Shown here: in pieces, positions 24,610 through 32,546 of the stretch
How positions within the stretch are numbered: the first letter of the stretch is position 1
Layout: each line of letters starts with the position of its first letter
DNA from: Robertmurraya sp047302285
GTDB lineage: Bacteria; Bacillota; Bacilli; Bacillales; Cytobacillaceae
Length of the DNA stretch: 64,000 bases
Reading direction: 5' to 3'
Assembly: GCF_047302285.1 (NCBI RefSeq)
Contig: NZ_CP154845.1
Coordinates: 558,001 to 622,000 of the forward strand
Notes under the pieces: generated by a model
Seen by the model: the letters and a program-made list of their open reading frames with translations, nothing else
Database searches by the model: none
What the model was told of the DNA's origin: nothing
Position numbers and translations under genes: made by a program

Positions 24610-25047
24610 ATGGAAATACAAAAGGTGAATAAAGCTGGCCTTGATAAAGTAAAAATGAAAAACAGTACTCCGTCAGAGAGTGTTTCTTTCCAAGAAGTGA
24701 TGGCAAAGGGACGACAAGAAACGGTTTATGAAAAGTTGACCAAACTTGTAAAAGATATTGAAGAACAAGGAAAAACTCTTGCTGAGCATCGCTCAGTCGA
24801 TGATCTCCGTAAATATAAAAAAATGGTCAAGCAATTCATGGAAGAAGCTGTTCAAAATGGTCTTCAACTTGAAGAACAAAGAGGATTTAATCGCCGTGGT
24901 CGTACAAAAATTTATAAAATTGTAAAAGAAGTAGACAAGAAACTCATTGATTTAGCGAATGATGTACTAAATAAAGAAAAAAGTCAATTAGATATACTAA
25001 ATCAGGTAGGAGAAATTCAAGGGATGCTTATCAACATCTATACATAG
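24610..25047 (+). CDS. yaaR: YaaR family protein (DUF327)
   Basis: The 145-residue product has the DUF327 pattern: a variable head, then SVSFQEVMAKGRQE, EEQGKTLAEHRSVDDLRKYKK, a helix with FMEEAVQNGLQLEEQ, GRTKIYKIVKEVDKKLIDL and a final helix QVGEIQGMLINIYT. Function is unknown. In B. subtilis yaaR is near tmk at the origin side of the chromosome; here it sits between a flagellin gene and flgM, which suggests a motility link. ATG at 24610; the site upstream (AAAGGACGG) is fair. Confidence 0.85.
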   Translation: MEIQKVNKAGLDKVKMKNSTPSESVSFQEVMAKGRQETVYEKLTKLVKDIEEQGKTLAEHRSVDDLRKYKKMVKQFMEEAVQNGLQLEEQRGFNRRGRTKIYKIVKEVDKKLIDLANDVLNKEKSQLDILNQVGEIQGMLINIYT

Positions 25048-25099
25048 TAGGTGCATCTCTAAAAGTGTAAAACAGACCATTACATTTTAATAAAAAGAC

Positions 25100-25126
25100 T
25101 TTATCTTTTTAAAATGTAGCCGATAT
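25100..25126 (+). promoter_or_regulatory. SigD-type promoter for flgM
   Basis: GCCGATAT (25119-25126) is a perfect sigma-D -10; the -35 (TTTA, 25100-25103) is weak at 15-base spacing. flgM starts 55 bases downstream, consistent with the known feedback of SigD on its own anti-sigma factor. Confidence 0.6.
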
Positions 25127-25180
25127 AGAAGTTAGAAGATAAAAAATGACGGAACCTGTAAGAAAAAAGAGGTGAATGCT

Positions 25181-25435
25181 ATGAAAATCAATCCTTTACG
25201 CAGTATAAATGTAAATCCATATAACAAGCAAGCTGAGAAAATTGAGCCAACTCAAAAGGCAAAAGGTAAAGATAAAGTTGAAATTTCAACAGAAGCGATG
25301 AAGCTTCAAAAGCTTGGAAATATTGAACTTGAACGCCAAGAAAAGGTCGATGCTATTAAAAAAGAAGTTCAATCAGGAAATTATGAAGTAAATGCGAAAG
25401 TAATAGCCGAAAAAATGTATTCATTTTGGGATTAG
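25181..25435 (+). CDS. flgM: Anti-sigma-D factor FlgM
   Basis: The 84-residue product (MKINPLRSINVNPYNKQ, then KAKGKDKVEISTEAMKLQK and the C-terminal VDAIKKEVQSGNYEVNAKVI) matches FlgM. It holds SigD inactive until the hook-basal body is complete. I chose ATG 25181, six bases after GAGGTG, rather than the GTG at 25172 that lies inside this ribosome binding site. It begins the flgM-flgN-flgK-flgL-yviE-fliW-csrA run. Confidence 0.95.
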   Translation: MKINPLRSINVNPYNKQAEKIEPTQKAKGKDKVEISTEAMKLQKLGNIELERQEKVDAIKKEVQSGNYEVNAKVIAEKMYSFWD

Positions 25436-25492
25436 AATTTTTAATAATCCTTATCTAAATCATTTTCAGTATCACAGTTAGGAGTGAACCCG

Positions 25493-25993
25493 TTGTCAGT
25501 GAAATTGATCATTGCAGCCCTTAGCAAAATGACAGATCTCCATAAGGAATTGAAGGAATTAGCTAAGCAAAAAACAGAAATGATTAAAAAGGGAGATACT
25601 CCTGAACTTCAGTTTCTTTTAAAAAAGGAAAACAAGGCTATTCAAGATATTCGAAAAACAGAAGAAACACTCGTCCAGAATACGACCCTCTTTTTGGAGC
25701 AAAAAGAGATGGAGATCGATTCTCCAATACTTTCGAAGGTTATTGAAGTGGTCGAGGATACTCAAGAGAAAAGTACCATATTAGAACAAAAAGAAAAACT
25801 TGAAAATGAAATAAAAGAACTTAAAGAATTAAATCAGTTAAACCAGGATCTTTTGACACAATCCTTGCAGTTTGTGCAACTATCCTTAGAACTATTGCAA
25901 CCAGATATCGATTCCTATAATTATGATCGTTCTGAAAAGGAACATGGAAATAGTAAACAAACGAATCATTCAATGTTTGATTCAAAAGCTTAA
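25493..25993 (+). CDS. flgN: FlgK/FlgL chaperone FlgN (YvyG)
   Basis: A 166-residue helical protein starting MSVKLIIAALSKMTDLHKEL with long coiled-coil-like helices (ELKELAKQKTEMIKKGD; LENEIKELKELNQLNQDLL). This is the FlgN family, which escorts hook-filament junction proteins FlgK and FlgL to the exporter. I take TTG 25493, eight bases after GGAG, because the family starts at this MSxK; the GTG at 25484 is within the Shine-Dalgarno sequence. flgK follows 15 bases later. Confidence 0.9.
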   Translation: MSVKLIIAALSKMTDLHKELKELAKQKTEMIKKGDTPELQFLLKKENKAIQDIRKTEETLVQNTTLFLEQKEMEIDSPILSKVIEVVEDTQEKSTILEQKEKLENEIKELKELNQLNQDLLTQSLQFVQLSLELLQPDIDSYNYDRSEKEHGNSKQTNHSMFDSKA

Positions 25994-26008
25994 TGGAGGA
26001 TACTGCTT

Positions 26009-27982
26009 ATGACTTCTACCTTTTTTGGATTAGAGACAGCCAGAAGGGCACTTATGGCACAACAGTCTGCCTTGCATGTAACAGGGCATAATATATCAAA
26101 TGCAAATACTCCCGGTTATACAAGGCAAACGGTTAACTTTCAAACGGCACTGCCGTATCCACCGCCTGGCTTAAATAGCCCGAAGATTTCGGGGCAACTA
26201 GGAACGGGTGTCTCAGTAGGAGACATAACGAGAATCCGTGATAGCTTTACTGATATGCAATATCGCACTGAAAATAGTAAACTAGGATATTGGCAATCGA
26301 AGGCAGATATGGTCAGTCAAATGGAAAATATAATGAATGAGCCATCTGATACAGGTCTTTCCAAGATGATGGATGAATTTTGGAATTCCCTTCAAGATCT
26401 AGCCGTTCAGCCGCAAAATGATGGGGCTAGAAGGGTTGTTCGAGAACGTGGGATATCGCTTGCTAATACATTTAACTATATTTCCAACTCCTTAAAAACG
26501 GTGCAAAAGGATTATCGCCAGGAGATTGACACTACGCAAGATAGGATGAATTCTATCTTAAGGCAAATTAATTCTATTAATAAACAAATCGGTTCCGTTG
26601 AGCCTCATGGATATTTACCAAATGATTTGTATGATGAACGAGATAGATTAGTAGATGAATTGTCTAGCTTTGTAAATATTAAAGTAGATGCGAAATCCAG
26701 TGGTGGATTATCATCTGCTAATGCGGAAGGAAAGCTAGATATTTATCTAGCGACGCCACAGGGAGATGTTCTAAAGGATTCATCTGGGCAGCCTATTAAA
26801 TTAGTGGATGCAACAAAGGGTACTGCAACGGGGATTCATATTCAGTACGAAAACCGTTCAGAACAAGATAGCCCTGTTACACAAATTAAATTCTTTCAGC
26901 TTAATGAAAATCAAAATGGTTTTGTTGGGCTTGAAAGCAACACTGCTGCTGATGATTCAGTTGAGTACAGTTATTTACTTGAAGATATGAGTGCTTTTAA
27001 TTCTCAAGGAGCCCTAAAGGGATTTATCGAAGGATATGGATATAAAGATGGAGATGAAGTGAAGGGTACCTTTAATGATATGCTTGCTGATCTAGATCAA
27101 ATGGCATATACGTTTGCTACTCATTTCAATCTTGTTCATAGCTCTGGATGGAGCTTGAACGAAATCCAAAGTGGCGTCCAAAACAGTGACTATGGAAATT
27201 TCTTTAATATTGGTTCAAATGTTAAGGGAGCAGCATCCTTGATTTCAGTAACTAATCATATTATTAATGATGTGCAAAATATTGCAGCTGCTGCCGAAGG
27301 AAATGTGCTTGCTGGTGCAATGAGTCGTGCTCAAGTTGATACAAGTACCGTAGGTAATCCATCTTACACAGGAATATACAATCCTTCAGATCTTCCAGAT
27401 GATTATTCTGGAACGTGGCCTACTACAGATGAAATCTCTGTTTCTGTTGAATTTGATGGAGAAAATTGGAACTATACGTTCTCTGGAGTTGGAAGTGATG
27501 AAGTAGCAACCTATAGTACAACCGAGCGGAATGCGAATCTACTTGGGGTTGAATTTGATACGACTACTGTTTCAAAAATGCAAGCAGGTGATACGTGGTC
27601 CTTTACTTTTGATACTGAAGGTGAAAAAAGTAGTGATGAAGCATTTGTAGGGAACGGTTCAAACGCCCTTGCTTTAGCAGATGTGAAGGATGCGATTATT
27701 AACTACGGTGGAACACTCACCAATGTACAATCTTTTTATCAGGGAATGATAGGGAAGCTTGGAGACAATGCTTCAGAGGCGTATCGTATGACTAATACGT
27801 CGACTACCCTAAAGGATGCAGTTGATCAACGAAGGATGTCTGAAAGTAGCGTTTCCTTAGATGAAGAAATGGTGAATATGATTAAATTTCAACAAGCATA
27901 TAATGCCGCTGCCAGAAATATAACGTTGGTCGATGAAATACTTGATAAAATCGTCAACGGTTTAGGCTTGGGTGGGAGATAA
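26009..27982 (+). CDS. flgK: Hook-filament junction protein FlgK (HAP1)
   Basis: The 657-residue protein has the rod/hook/HAP N-terminus (STFFGLETARRALMAQQSAL, VTGHNISNANTPGYTRQ) and the FlgK C-terminus (SVSLDEEMVNMIKFQQAYNAAARNI, VDEILDKIVNGLGLGG). The middle is a variable surface domain. It joins the hook to the filament together with FlgL and is exported with FlgN. It is longer than B. subtilis FlgK (507), owing to a larger central domain with NYTFSGVGSDEVATYST-like beta segments. ATG at 26009 follows GGAGG. Confidence 0.96.
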   Translation: MTSTFFGLETARRALMAQQSALHVTGHNISNANTPGYTRQTVNFQTALPYPPPGLNSPKISGQLGTGVSVGDITRIRDSFTDMQYRTENSKLGYWQSKADMVSQMENIMNEPSDTGLSKMMDEFWNSLQDLAVQPQNDGARRVVRERGISLANTFNYISNSLKTVQKDYRQEIDTTQDRMNSILRQINSINKQIGSVEPHGYLPNDLYDERDRLVDELSSFVNIKVDAKSSGGLSSANAEGKLDIYLATPQGDVLKDSSGQPIKLVDATKGTATGIHIQYENRSEQDSPVTQIKFFQLNENQNGFVGLESNTAADDSVEYSYLLEDMSAFNSQGALKGFIEGYGYKDGDEVKGTFNDMLADLDQMAYTFATHFNLVHSSGWSLNEIQSGVQNSDYGNFFNIGSNVKGAASLISVTNHIINDVQNIAAAAEGNVLAGAMSRAQVDTSTVGNPSYTGIYNPSDLPDDYSGTWPTTDEISVSVEFDGENWNYTFSGVGSDEVATYSTTERNANLLGVEFDTTTVSKMQAGDTWSFTFDTEGEKSSDEAFVGNGSNALALADVKDAIINYGGTLTNVQSFYQGMIGKLGDNASEAYRMTNTSTTLKDAVDQRRMSESSVSLDEEMVNMIKFQQAYNAAARNITLVDEILDKIVNGLGLGGR

Positions 27983-27997
27983 GGTAGGTGAATGGTT

Positions 27998-29203
27998 TTG
28001 AGAGTTACTCAATCAATGTTATCCAATAGTAATTTAAAGTATATTAGCCAGAATTATAATAATTTGGCCAAATTGCAGGAACAGCTAACGACTGGAAAGA
28101 AAATTACAAAGCCTTCAGACGATCCTGTCATAGCTATGAAAGGAATGCGCTATCGAAGTCAAGTTGTTGAGGTAGATCAGTTTCGTCGCAATTTAAATGA
28201 AGGCTTCAACTGGATGGATAATGCCGACTCTGCTTTAGATGAGACAAATCAAGTCTTACAAAAAATACGAGAATTGGTAGTTCAAGCTTCCAACGATAGT
28301 TATGAAACTGAATCCAGGAAGAATATTGAAAAAGAGATTAGCAGCTTGCAAGAACACATTATATCTGTTGCTAACTCAAAGGTTGGGGAAAATTATATTT
28401 TCAATGGTACGAACACAAACACATCTCCGATTAAAGAAAATCAGTTTAATGTTGATTTTAATAAATTTGTCGGTGATATGGATCAAGCAGAAGATTATGT
28501 GATTAGTTATAATGGACAAATGTATCAATATGATTCAACTGATGGTGATGTCGTAACATTTTCAGTCCAACCTCCTATCAATTATAAAACGATTGATGCT
28601 GACGGGAACGAGGTTGAGAAAACGGGTCCTTCTGCAACTTTGTCAATCGACCATTTCACTACCCCTGCCTCTATTAAACAAGTGCAGTTGGAAGAACAAA
28701 AAGAACTTAATGGAGCTATGGTTGAAAAGGCAAAAGATTTAAAGTCTGATGAGTTAATTGTTTCAAGGAAAGATGCTGTGTCTACCAACACTGAGAAAGT
28801 GGAAATTGAAGTAATGAAAGGTGTTAAAATACCGATAAATGTAAACTCACAAGAAGTATTTTCAATCGAGATGTTTAGTGGGTTAGAATCGATTAAAAAG
28901 ATGTTGACTAATCCTGATACGACAGGTGCTGAAATTACGAAGGCGATTGACTCTATGGATAAATATCTTAATGAAGTTGTTTCTACCCGAGCAGAATTAG
29001 GGGCTCAGGTGAATCGAGCAGAGATGGTAGATAGTCGTTTACTTGAACAAAAAGTTATTGCTCAAAATACGGTTTCTAATAATGAAGATATTGATATGGA
29101 AGAAGCGATTATTAATCTGACTGTTCAAGAAAGTATTCATAGGGCATCACTAGCAGTAGGTGCAAGAATCATTCAGCCAACATTAATGGACTTTTTACGT
29201 TAA
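27998..29203 (+). CDS. flgL: Hook-filament junction protein FlgL (HAP3)
   Basis: The product starts MRVTQSMLSNSNLKYISQNY, continues with LQEQLTTGKKITKPSDDPV, and ends with VSNNEDIDMEEAIINLTVQES and LMDFLR, all typical of FlgL. It forms the ring between FlgK and the filament. I chose TTG 27998 because families start with MRVTQ and AGGTAGGTG is at the right distance; ATG 27992 would add two residues. The length (401) exceeds B. subtilis FlgL (298), owing to a larger central domain. Confidence 0.94.
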   Translation: MRVTQSMLSNSNLKYISQNYNNLAKLQEQLTTGKKITKPSDDPVIAMKGMRYRSQVVEVDQFRRNLNEGFNWMDNADSALDETNQVLQKIRELVVQASNDSYETESRKNIEKEISSLQEHIISVANSKVGENYIFNGTNTNTSPIKENQFNVDFNKFVGDMDQAEDYVISYNGQMYQYDSTDGDVVTFSVQPPINYKTIDADGNEVEKTGPSATLSIDHFTTPASIKQVQLEEQKELNGAMVEKAKDLKSDELIVSRKDAVSTNTEKVEIEVMKGVKIPINVNSQEVFSIEMFSGLESIKKMLTNPDTTGAEITKAIDSMDKYLNEVVSTRAELGAQVNRAEMVDSRLLEQKVIAQNTVSNNEDIDMEEAIINLTVQESIHRASLAVGARIIQPTLMDFLR

Positions 29204-29231
29204 GCTATTCCTTCGGGGGTAGCTTTTTTTT
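29203..29231 (+). terminator. Intrinsic terminator after flgL
   Basis: AGCTATTCC-TTCG-GGGGTAGCT followed by eight Ts, overlapping the flgL stop. The stable TTCG-capped stem splits the flgM-flgL run from yviE-fliW-csrA, or attenuates readthrough. Confidence 0.85.
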
Positions 29232-29307
29232 GAAAATAGCTCTTCGGTTTTATTTGCTAGTAAGTTTAGCTAAAATAGAAATATAAATTTTAAAGGGAGA
29301 AATAGCT

Positions 29308-29889
29308 ATGCAGCTACCACGATTAGAAATAGACAATAGAGCAGCCTACATCGGAATAAACCAAAGACAAGCTACCTTAGAAATAAGACAACCGAAGGCA
29401 GATGTGAGAATGAATCAACCTCAGCCAGAAGTAGAATACATCAAGACACAAAGCAAGTTGGAAATTGACCAAACTGAAGCCTTTGCAGATGCTAATTTAA
29501 AGAATCCTTTGCGTGTTGTGAAAGAATGGGCTGAAAAGGCAAAACAAAAAGTACTCCAAAGTTTGTCAGAAGTAGCAGCAGAAGGCGACCGTCTGATGAA
29601 AATTGAAGAGCGGGATAAAACGGTGATTCCGGAGATTGCCCGACAGAATAGTGAGCCAGAGCAAAAACGAATTAATATCGGGTTTATGCCTTCCTCTGCA
29701 GAAAAAGTTAAATTTTATTATCAGCCATCGACGATTGATGTAAAGGTTCGTCGTGGTAATTTCCAAATCGATATCGAACCGAAGGACATTGTAAAAAATT
29801 TCAAACCAGGAAATCTGCAAGTATATCTTAAACAGAAGGCAGTAATGAATATTAAAGTAGTCGGATCAACGCTCGACCAAAAAATTTAG
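29308..29889 (+). CDS. yviE: YviE/DUF6470 family protein
   Basis: The 193-residue product (MQLPRLEIDNRAAYIGINQR, followed by repeated beta-strand-like phrases ATLEIRQPKADVRMNQPQPEVEY and a C-terminal FQIDIEPKDIVKNFKPGNLQVYL) matches YviE, the conserved gene between flgL and fliW. Function is unknown; position implies a role linked to flagellin control or export. ATG at 29308 follows AAAGGGAG. fliW follows with a 14-base gap. Confidence 0.85.
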   Translation: MQLPRLEIDNRAAYIGINQRQATLEIRQPKADVRMNQPQPEVEYIKTQSKLEIDQTEAFADANLKNPLRVVKEWAEKAKQKVLQSLSEVAAEGDRLMKIEERDKTVIPEIARQNSEPEQKRINIGFMPSSAEKVKFYYQPSTIDVKVRRGNFQIDIEPKDIVKNFKPGNLQVYLKQKAVMNIKVVGSTLDQKI

Positions 29890-29903
29890 AAGTGGTGACG
29901 TTA

Positions 29904-30353
29904 ATGAAAATTGCATCGAAGTATCATGGAGAAATTGAAATTGAATCAACTCAAGTTATTCATTTTAACGGGGGAATTCCCAGCTTTCTTGAGGAAAAAC
30001 AATTCTATATCCTTCCTTTTGTCGATGAAGGACCATTTTTTATTTTGCAATCGATACAAACACCAAGCTTGGCATTTGTTGTAGTAAGTCCATTCGAATT
30101 TTTTCCTAACTATGAACTAAAGCTACCCGATCAAATAGTGGAGGCTTTAGAAATTGATGAACCTGAGGATGTTGCAGCGTTTGTTATTCTCACCGTTCAA
30201 GAACCTTTCCAAAAAACGACCGCTAACTTACAAGGGCCGATTGTCATCAATAATAAGAAGAAGCTTGGGAAACAAGTTATTCTTAGTGATAGTACATATA
30301 AAACGAAACATCCATTATTTCAGAATGTCACATCTACGGGTAAGGAGGGCTAA
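29904..30353 (+). CDS. fliW: Flagellar assembly factor FliW
   Basis: The 149-residue product starts MKIASKYHGEIEIESTQVI and has FNGGIPSFLEEKQFYILPF and FFILQSIQTPSLAFVVVSP, as in FliW. FliW binds either free flagellin or CsrA; when flagellin is exported, FliW is freed, sequesters CsrA and relieves repression of hag translation. I chose ATG 29904 over the GTG at 29892, since AGTGGTGA serves as its ribosome binding site and the family starts here. csrA begins three bases after its stop. Confidence 0.95.
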   Translation: MKIASKYHGEIEIESTQVIHFNGGIPSFLEEKQFYILPFVDEGPFFILQSIQTPSLAFVVVSPFEFFPNYELKLPDQIVEALEIDEPEDVAAFVILTVQEPFQKTTANLQGPIVINNKKKLGKQVILSDSTYKTKHPLFQNVTSTGKEG

Positions 30354-30356
30354 ACG

Positions 30357-30587
30357 ATGCTCGTACTTACAAGAAAACTAAACCAAGCGATTCAAATAGG
30401 TGATGATATCGAAATCAAAATTCTATCTGTCGATGGTGAACAAATCAAAGTTGGCATTAACGCACCAAAGAACGTGGAAATTCACCGCAAGGAAGTATAT
30501 CTAGCGATTCAAGAAGAAAATAATCAAGCGTTAGATACGACAATGGATATTTTGACAAAATTTTCGTATCAACTGAAAAATAAATAA
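30357..30587 (+). CDS. csrA: Carbon storage regulator CsrA
   Basis: The 76-residue product MLVLTRKLNQAIQIGDDIEIKIL with VKVGINAP-like IKVGINAPKNVEIHRKEVY is a standard CsrA dimer subunit. CsrA binds GGA-containing hairpins and blocks translation; the hag leader just downstream has a matching hairpin at 30697. ATG at 30357 follows AGGAGGG. The gene is translationally close to fliW, its protein antagonist. Confidence 0.97.
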   Translation: MLVLTRKLNQAIQIGDDIEIKILSVDGEQIKVGINAPKNVEIHRKEVYLAIQEENNQALDTTMDILTKFSYQLKNK

Positions 30588-30606
30588 AAAAATATCAGAT
30601 TACCTC

Positions 30607-30633
30607 TAAATAATTTAAAAATCTTGTCGATAT
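30607..30633 (+). promoter_or_regulatory. SigD-type promoter of hag
   Basis: TAAA (30607-30610), 15 bases, GTCGATAT (30626-30633). Transcription would start near 30640, giving a leader of about 100 bases. Confidence 0.8.
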
Positions 30634-30644
30634 TACGTTTGTAA

Positions 30645-30686
30645 GCAGTACAATCATTCGGGCGGCCGACTGAATGATTGTACTGC
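30645..30686 (+). promoter_or_regulatory. 5' stem-loop of the hag mRNA
   Basis: Perfect 15-base arms (30645-30659 and 30672-30686) enclose a GC-rich 12-base loop. The stem begins a few bases after the expected transcription start, so it should cap the 5' end of the flagellin mRNA; this is a common stabilising arrangement. There is no T run, so it is not a terminator. Confidence 0.75.
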
Positions 30687-30696
30687 AAATACAAAA

Positions 30697-30710
30697 CCAC
30701 ATGGATGTGG
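30697..30710 (+). promoter_or_regulatory. CsrA-binding hairpin in the hag leader
   Basis: CCACA-TGGA-TGTGG forms a five-pair stem with GGA in the loop, the canonical CsrA target. The hag ribosome binding site (AAGGAGGAAA, 30726-30735) carries a second GGA, so a CsrA dimer could bridge both and block ribosomes, as known for B. subtilis hag. Confidence 0.75.
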
Positions 30711-30742
30711 GATAATAACATATTTCAAGGAGGAAATTACTC

Positions 30743-31735
30743 ATGATTATCAACACTAACGTTTCAGCAATGAACACTTACCGTCAAATGGGCGTTAACA
30801 ACAATGCTGGTTCAAAAGCAATGGAAAAATTATCTTCAGGTCTTCGTATCAACCGTGCTGGTGACGATGCTGCAGGTCTAGCAATCTCTGAAAAAATGCG
30901 TGCTCAAGTACGTGGTTTAGACCAAGCTAGCCGTAACGCTCAAGACGGTATTTCAATGATTCAAACAGCTGAAGGTGCTTTACAAGAAACTCACAACATC
31001 TTACAACGTATGCGTGAACTTGCTACTCAAGCAGCGAACGATACTAACGTAACTGTTGACCGTAACGAGATTCAAAAAGAAATCAACCAGTTAACATCTG
31101 AAATTAACCGTATTTCCAATACAACTGAATTCAACACTCAAAAATTATTGAGTGGTGGTACGACTGGAACAACTGGAGCTAAGTTCCAAGCTACTTTCCA
31201 AATTGGCGCTAATAATGGACAAAGCATGCAAATTGAAATTTACAATATGAATGCAAAAGCTCTTGGTATCGAGGGTGCATCTGGACAAGCTGCAACAGTT
31301 GTTCAAGGTACTAATACAGAAGGTGCTTCTGTTGAAGCTTTAACAGACAACACTACTGTAGCTGGTGCTAAGTTCAGTGGATCGGGTGTTACCAATGGAA
31401 CTAGCAACACAACAAGTGCAAATGGAGGATCAGCATTATCTGTACAAAACAATGCTGATGCTACTGCAGCAATTGAAGTTATCAACAACGCAATTGAAAC
31501 AGTTTCTGCACAACGTTCTAACCTTGGTGCTTACCAAAACCGTTTAGAGCACACTATCTCTAACTTAAATAACTCTTCTGAGAACCTATCTGCAGCTGAA
31601 TCTCGTATTCGTGATGTTGATATGGCTAAAGAGGTAATGGAAATGACTCGTGCAAACATTTTAGGACAAGCTTCTCAAGCAATGCTTGCTCAAGCAAACC
31701 AAAAACCTCAATCAGTACTTCAATTATTAGGTTAA
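30743..31735 (+). CDS. hag: Major flagellin Hag
   Basis: The 330-residue product has MIINTNVSAMNTYRQMGVNN, KLSSGLRINRAGDDAAG, LQRMRELATQAANDTNVTVD at the N-terminus and RLEHTISNLNNSSENLSAAE, SRIRDVDMAKEVMEMTRANI and a C-terminal LAQANQKPQSVLQLLG. The short central segment (about 185-245) is rich in Thr, Ser and Asn and is the probable surface-exposed site of glycosylation by the downstream island. Codon use is biased as in highly expressed genes. SigD promoter, leader hairpins and a strong ribosome binding site precede it. Confidence 0.98.
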   Translation: MIINTNVSAMNTYRQMGVNNNAGSKAMEKLSSGLRINRAGDDAAGLAISEKMRAQVRGLDQASRNAQDGISMIQTAEGALQETHNILQRMRELATQAANDTNVTVDRNEIQKEINQLTSEINRISNTTEFNTQKLLSGGTTGTTGAKFQATFQIGANNGQSMQIEIYNMNAKALGIEGASGQAATVVQGTNTEGASVEALTDNTTVAGAKFSGSGVTNGTSNTTSANGGSALSVQNNADATAAIEVINNAIETVSAQRSNLGAYQNRLEHTISNLNNSSENLSAAESRIRDVDMAKEVMEMTRANILGQASQAMLAQANQKPQSVLQLLG

Positions 31736-31750
31736 AATTAGCTAATAATA

Positions 31751-31784
31751 AAGGAGGCTCTAGATTATCTAGGGCCTCCTTTTT
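31751..31784 (+). terminator. Intrinsic terminator after hag
   Basis: AGGAGGC...GCCTCCT stem (extended by TCTAGA/TCTAGG) followed by TTTTT. Confidence 0.88.
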
Positions 31785-31877
31785 CGTGTATTTATATTTA
31801 GGAGTACATCAAGTAACATAAATTCCGTTATTATACACGATATCAACCAGTCCCAACAATTCCCTAATACGCTATCT

Positions 31878-31904
31878 TAACATTTGTAGAAAAATGTCGA
31901 TATA
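31878..31904 (+). promoter_or_regulatory. SigD-type promoter at the head of the glycosylation island
   Basis: TTAA (31878-31881), 15 bases, GTCGATAT (31897-31904), identical in the -10 to the hag promoter and 30 bases before the first island gene. Confidence 0.7.
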
Positions 31905-31933
31905 ATAAATATCTAAAAGACGGAGGAATTGCA

Positions 31934-32521
31934 ATGAAATTATTAACGCTTGATAAAGAATATACATTTGAAAATAGTGAAAAAGGTACTAATGATTTAA
32001 TTGAGATAGTTAATGAAACACTGCATATTGAAAATCTCTTTTTTAGCCATTTAGTTATAGATGGGCAAGAAATTTATAAAGAACACGCAGATTATATATT
32101 AGAGCATATTGAAGAGGTTAAAGAGATTAAATTAGAAGTGAGTACAGTGGATGAATTTGTTTCAAACTTATTAGTTTCTTTAAATGAGTACACAAGACGT
32201 GGTATTCCAGAAGTTGAAAAAGTCATTGAAGAATTTTATCAAAAGCCAACTGAGGATAGTTGGGAGACTTTAAAGCTTTTACTAGAAGGAATTGGCTGGA
32301 TTTATCAAACGATAAAAACTATTGACTCAACTGCACATACTATTTCTGGCTGGGGAGAATTTCTAAAAAGTGTTGCCACCTTTGATGTGGAATTACCCAA
32401 TTTACTAGAGGCACTGGAAAACAGAGATGCAACTTTAATAGCAGATATCATTCAATACGAGATCTTACCACAATTTCGAATTATTAATGCTGAAACTGAA
32501 AATAATTTTGAAACAAAATAA
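31934..32521 (+). CDS. Unknown 195-aa protein, first gene of the flagellin-glycosylation island
   Basis: I do not recognise this acidic protein (MKLLTLDKEYTFENSEKGTN). The N-terminal 75 residues look like an alpha/beta domain (LFFSHLVIDGQEIYKEHADY); the rest is helical with VSTVDEFVSNLLVSLNEYTR and WETLKLLLEGIGWIYQTIKT. It has no signal peptide or membrane segment. A SigD-type promoter drives it, hag lies upstream and PseB downstream (25-base gap), so it should be made with flagellin. It may be a chaperone or adaptor for flagellin or Maf; that is a guess. ATG at 31934 follows GGAGG. Confidence 0.75.
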   Translation: MKLLTLDKEYTFENSEKGTNDLIEIVNETLHIENLFFSHLVIDGQEIYKEHADYILEHIEEVKEIKLEVSTVDEFVSNLLVSLNEYTRRGIPEVEKVIEEFYQKPTEDSWETLKLLLEGIGWIYQTIKTIDSTAHTISGWGEFLKSVATFDVELPNLLEALENRDATLIADIIQYEILPQFRIINAETENNFETK

Positions 32522-32546
32522 ACTATTTAAAGTAGAGGCTACTATA

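Noticed and set aside
30645..30686. Inverted repeat upstream of hag as a csrA terminator
   Set aside because: No T run follows, and it begins just downstream of the SigD promoter, so it fits a leader stem-loop better.
32487..32546. Upstream ATG that would add 20 residues to PseB
   Set aside because: It overlaps the end of the 195-aa gene, has no ribosome binding site, and the family starts at the downstream ATG.
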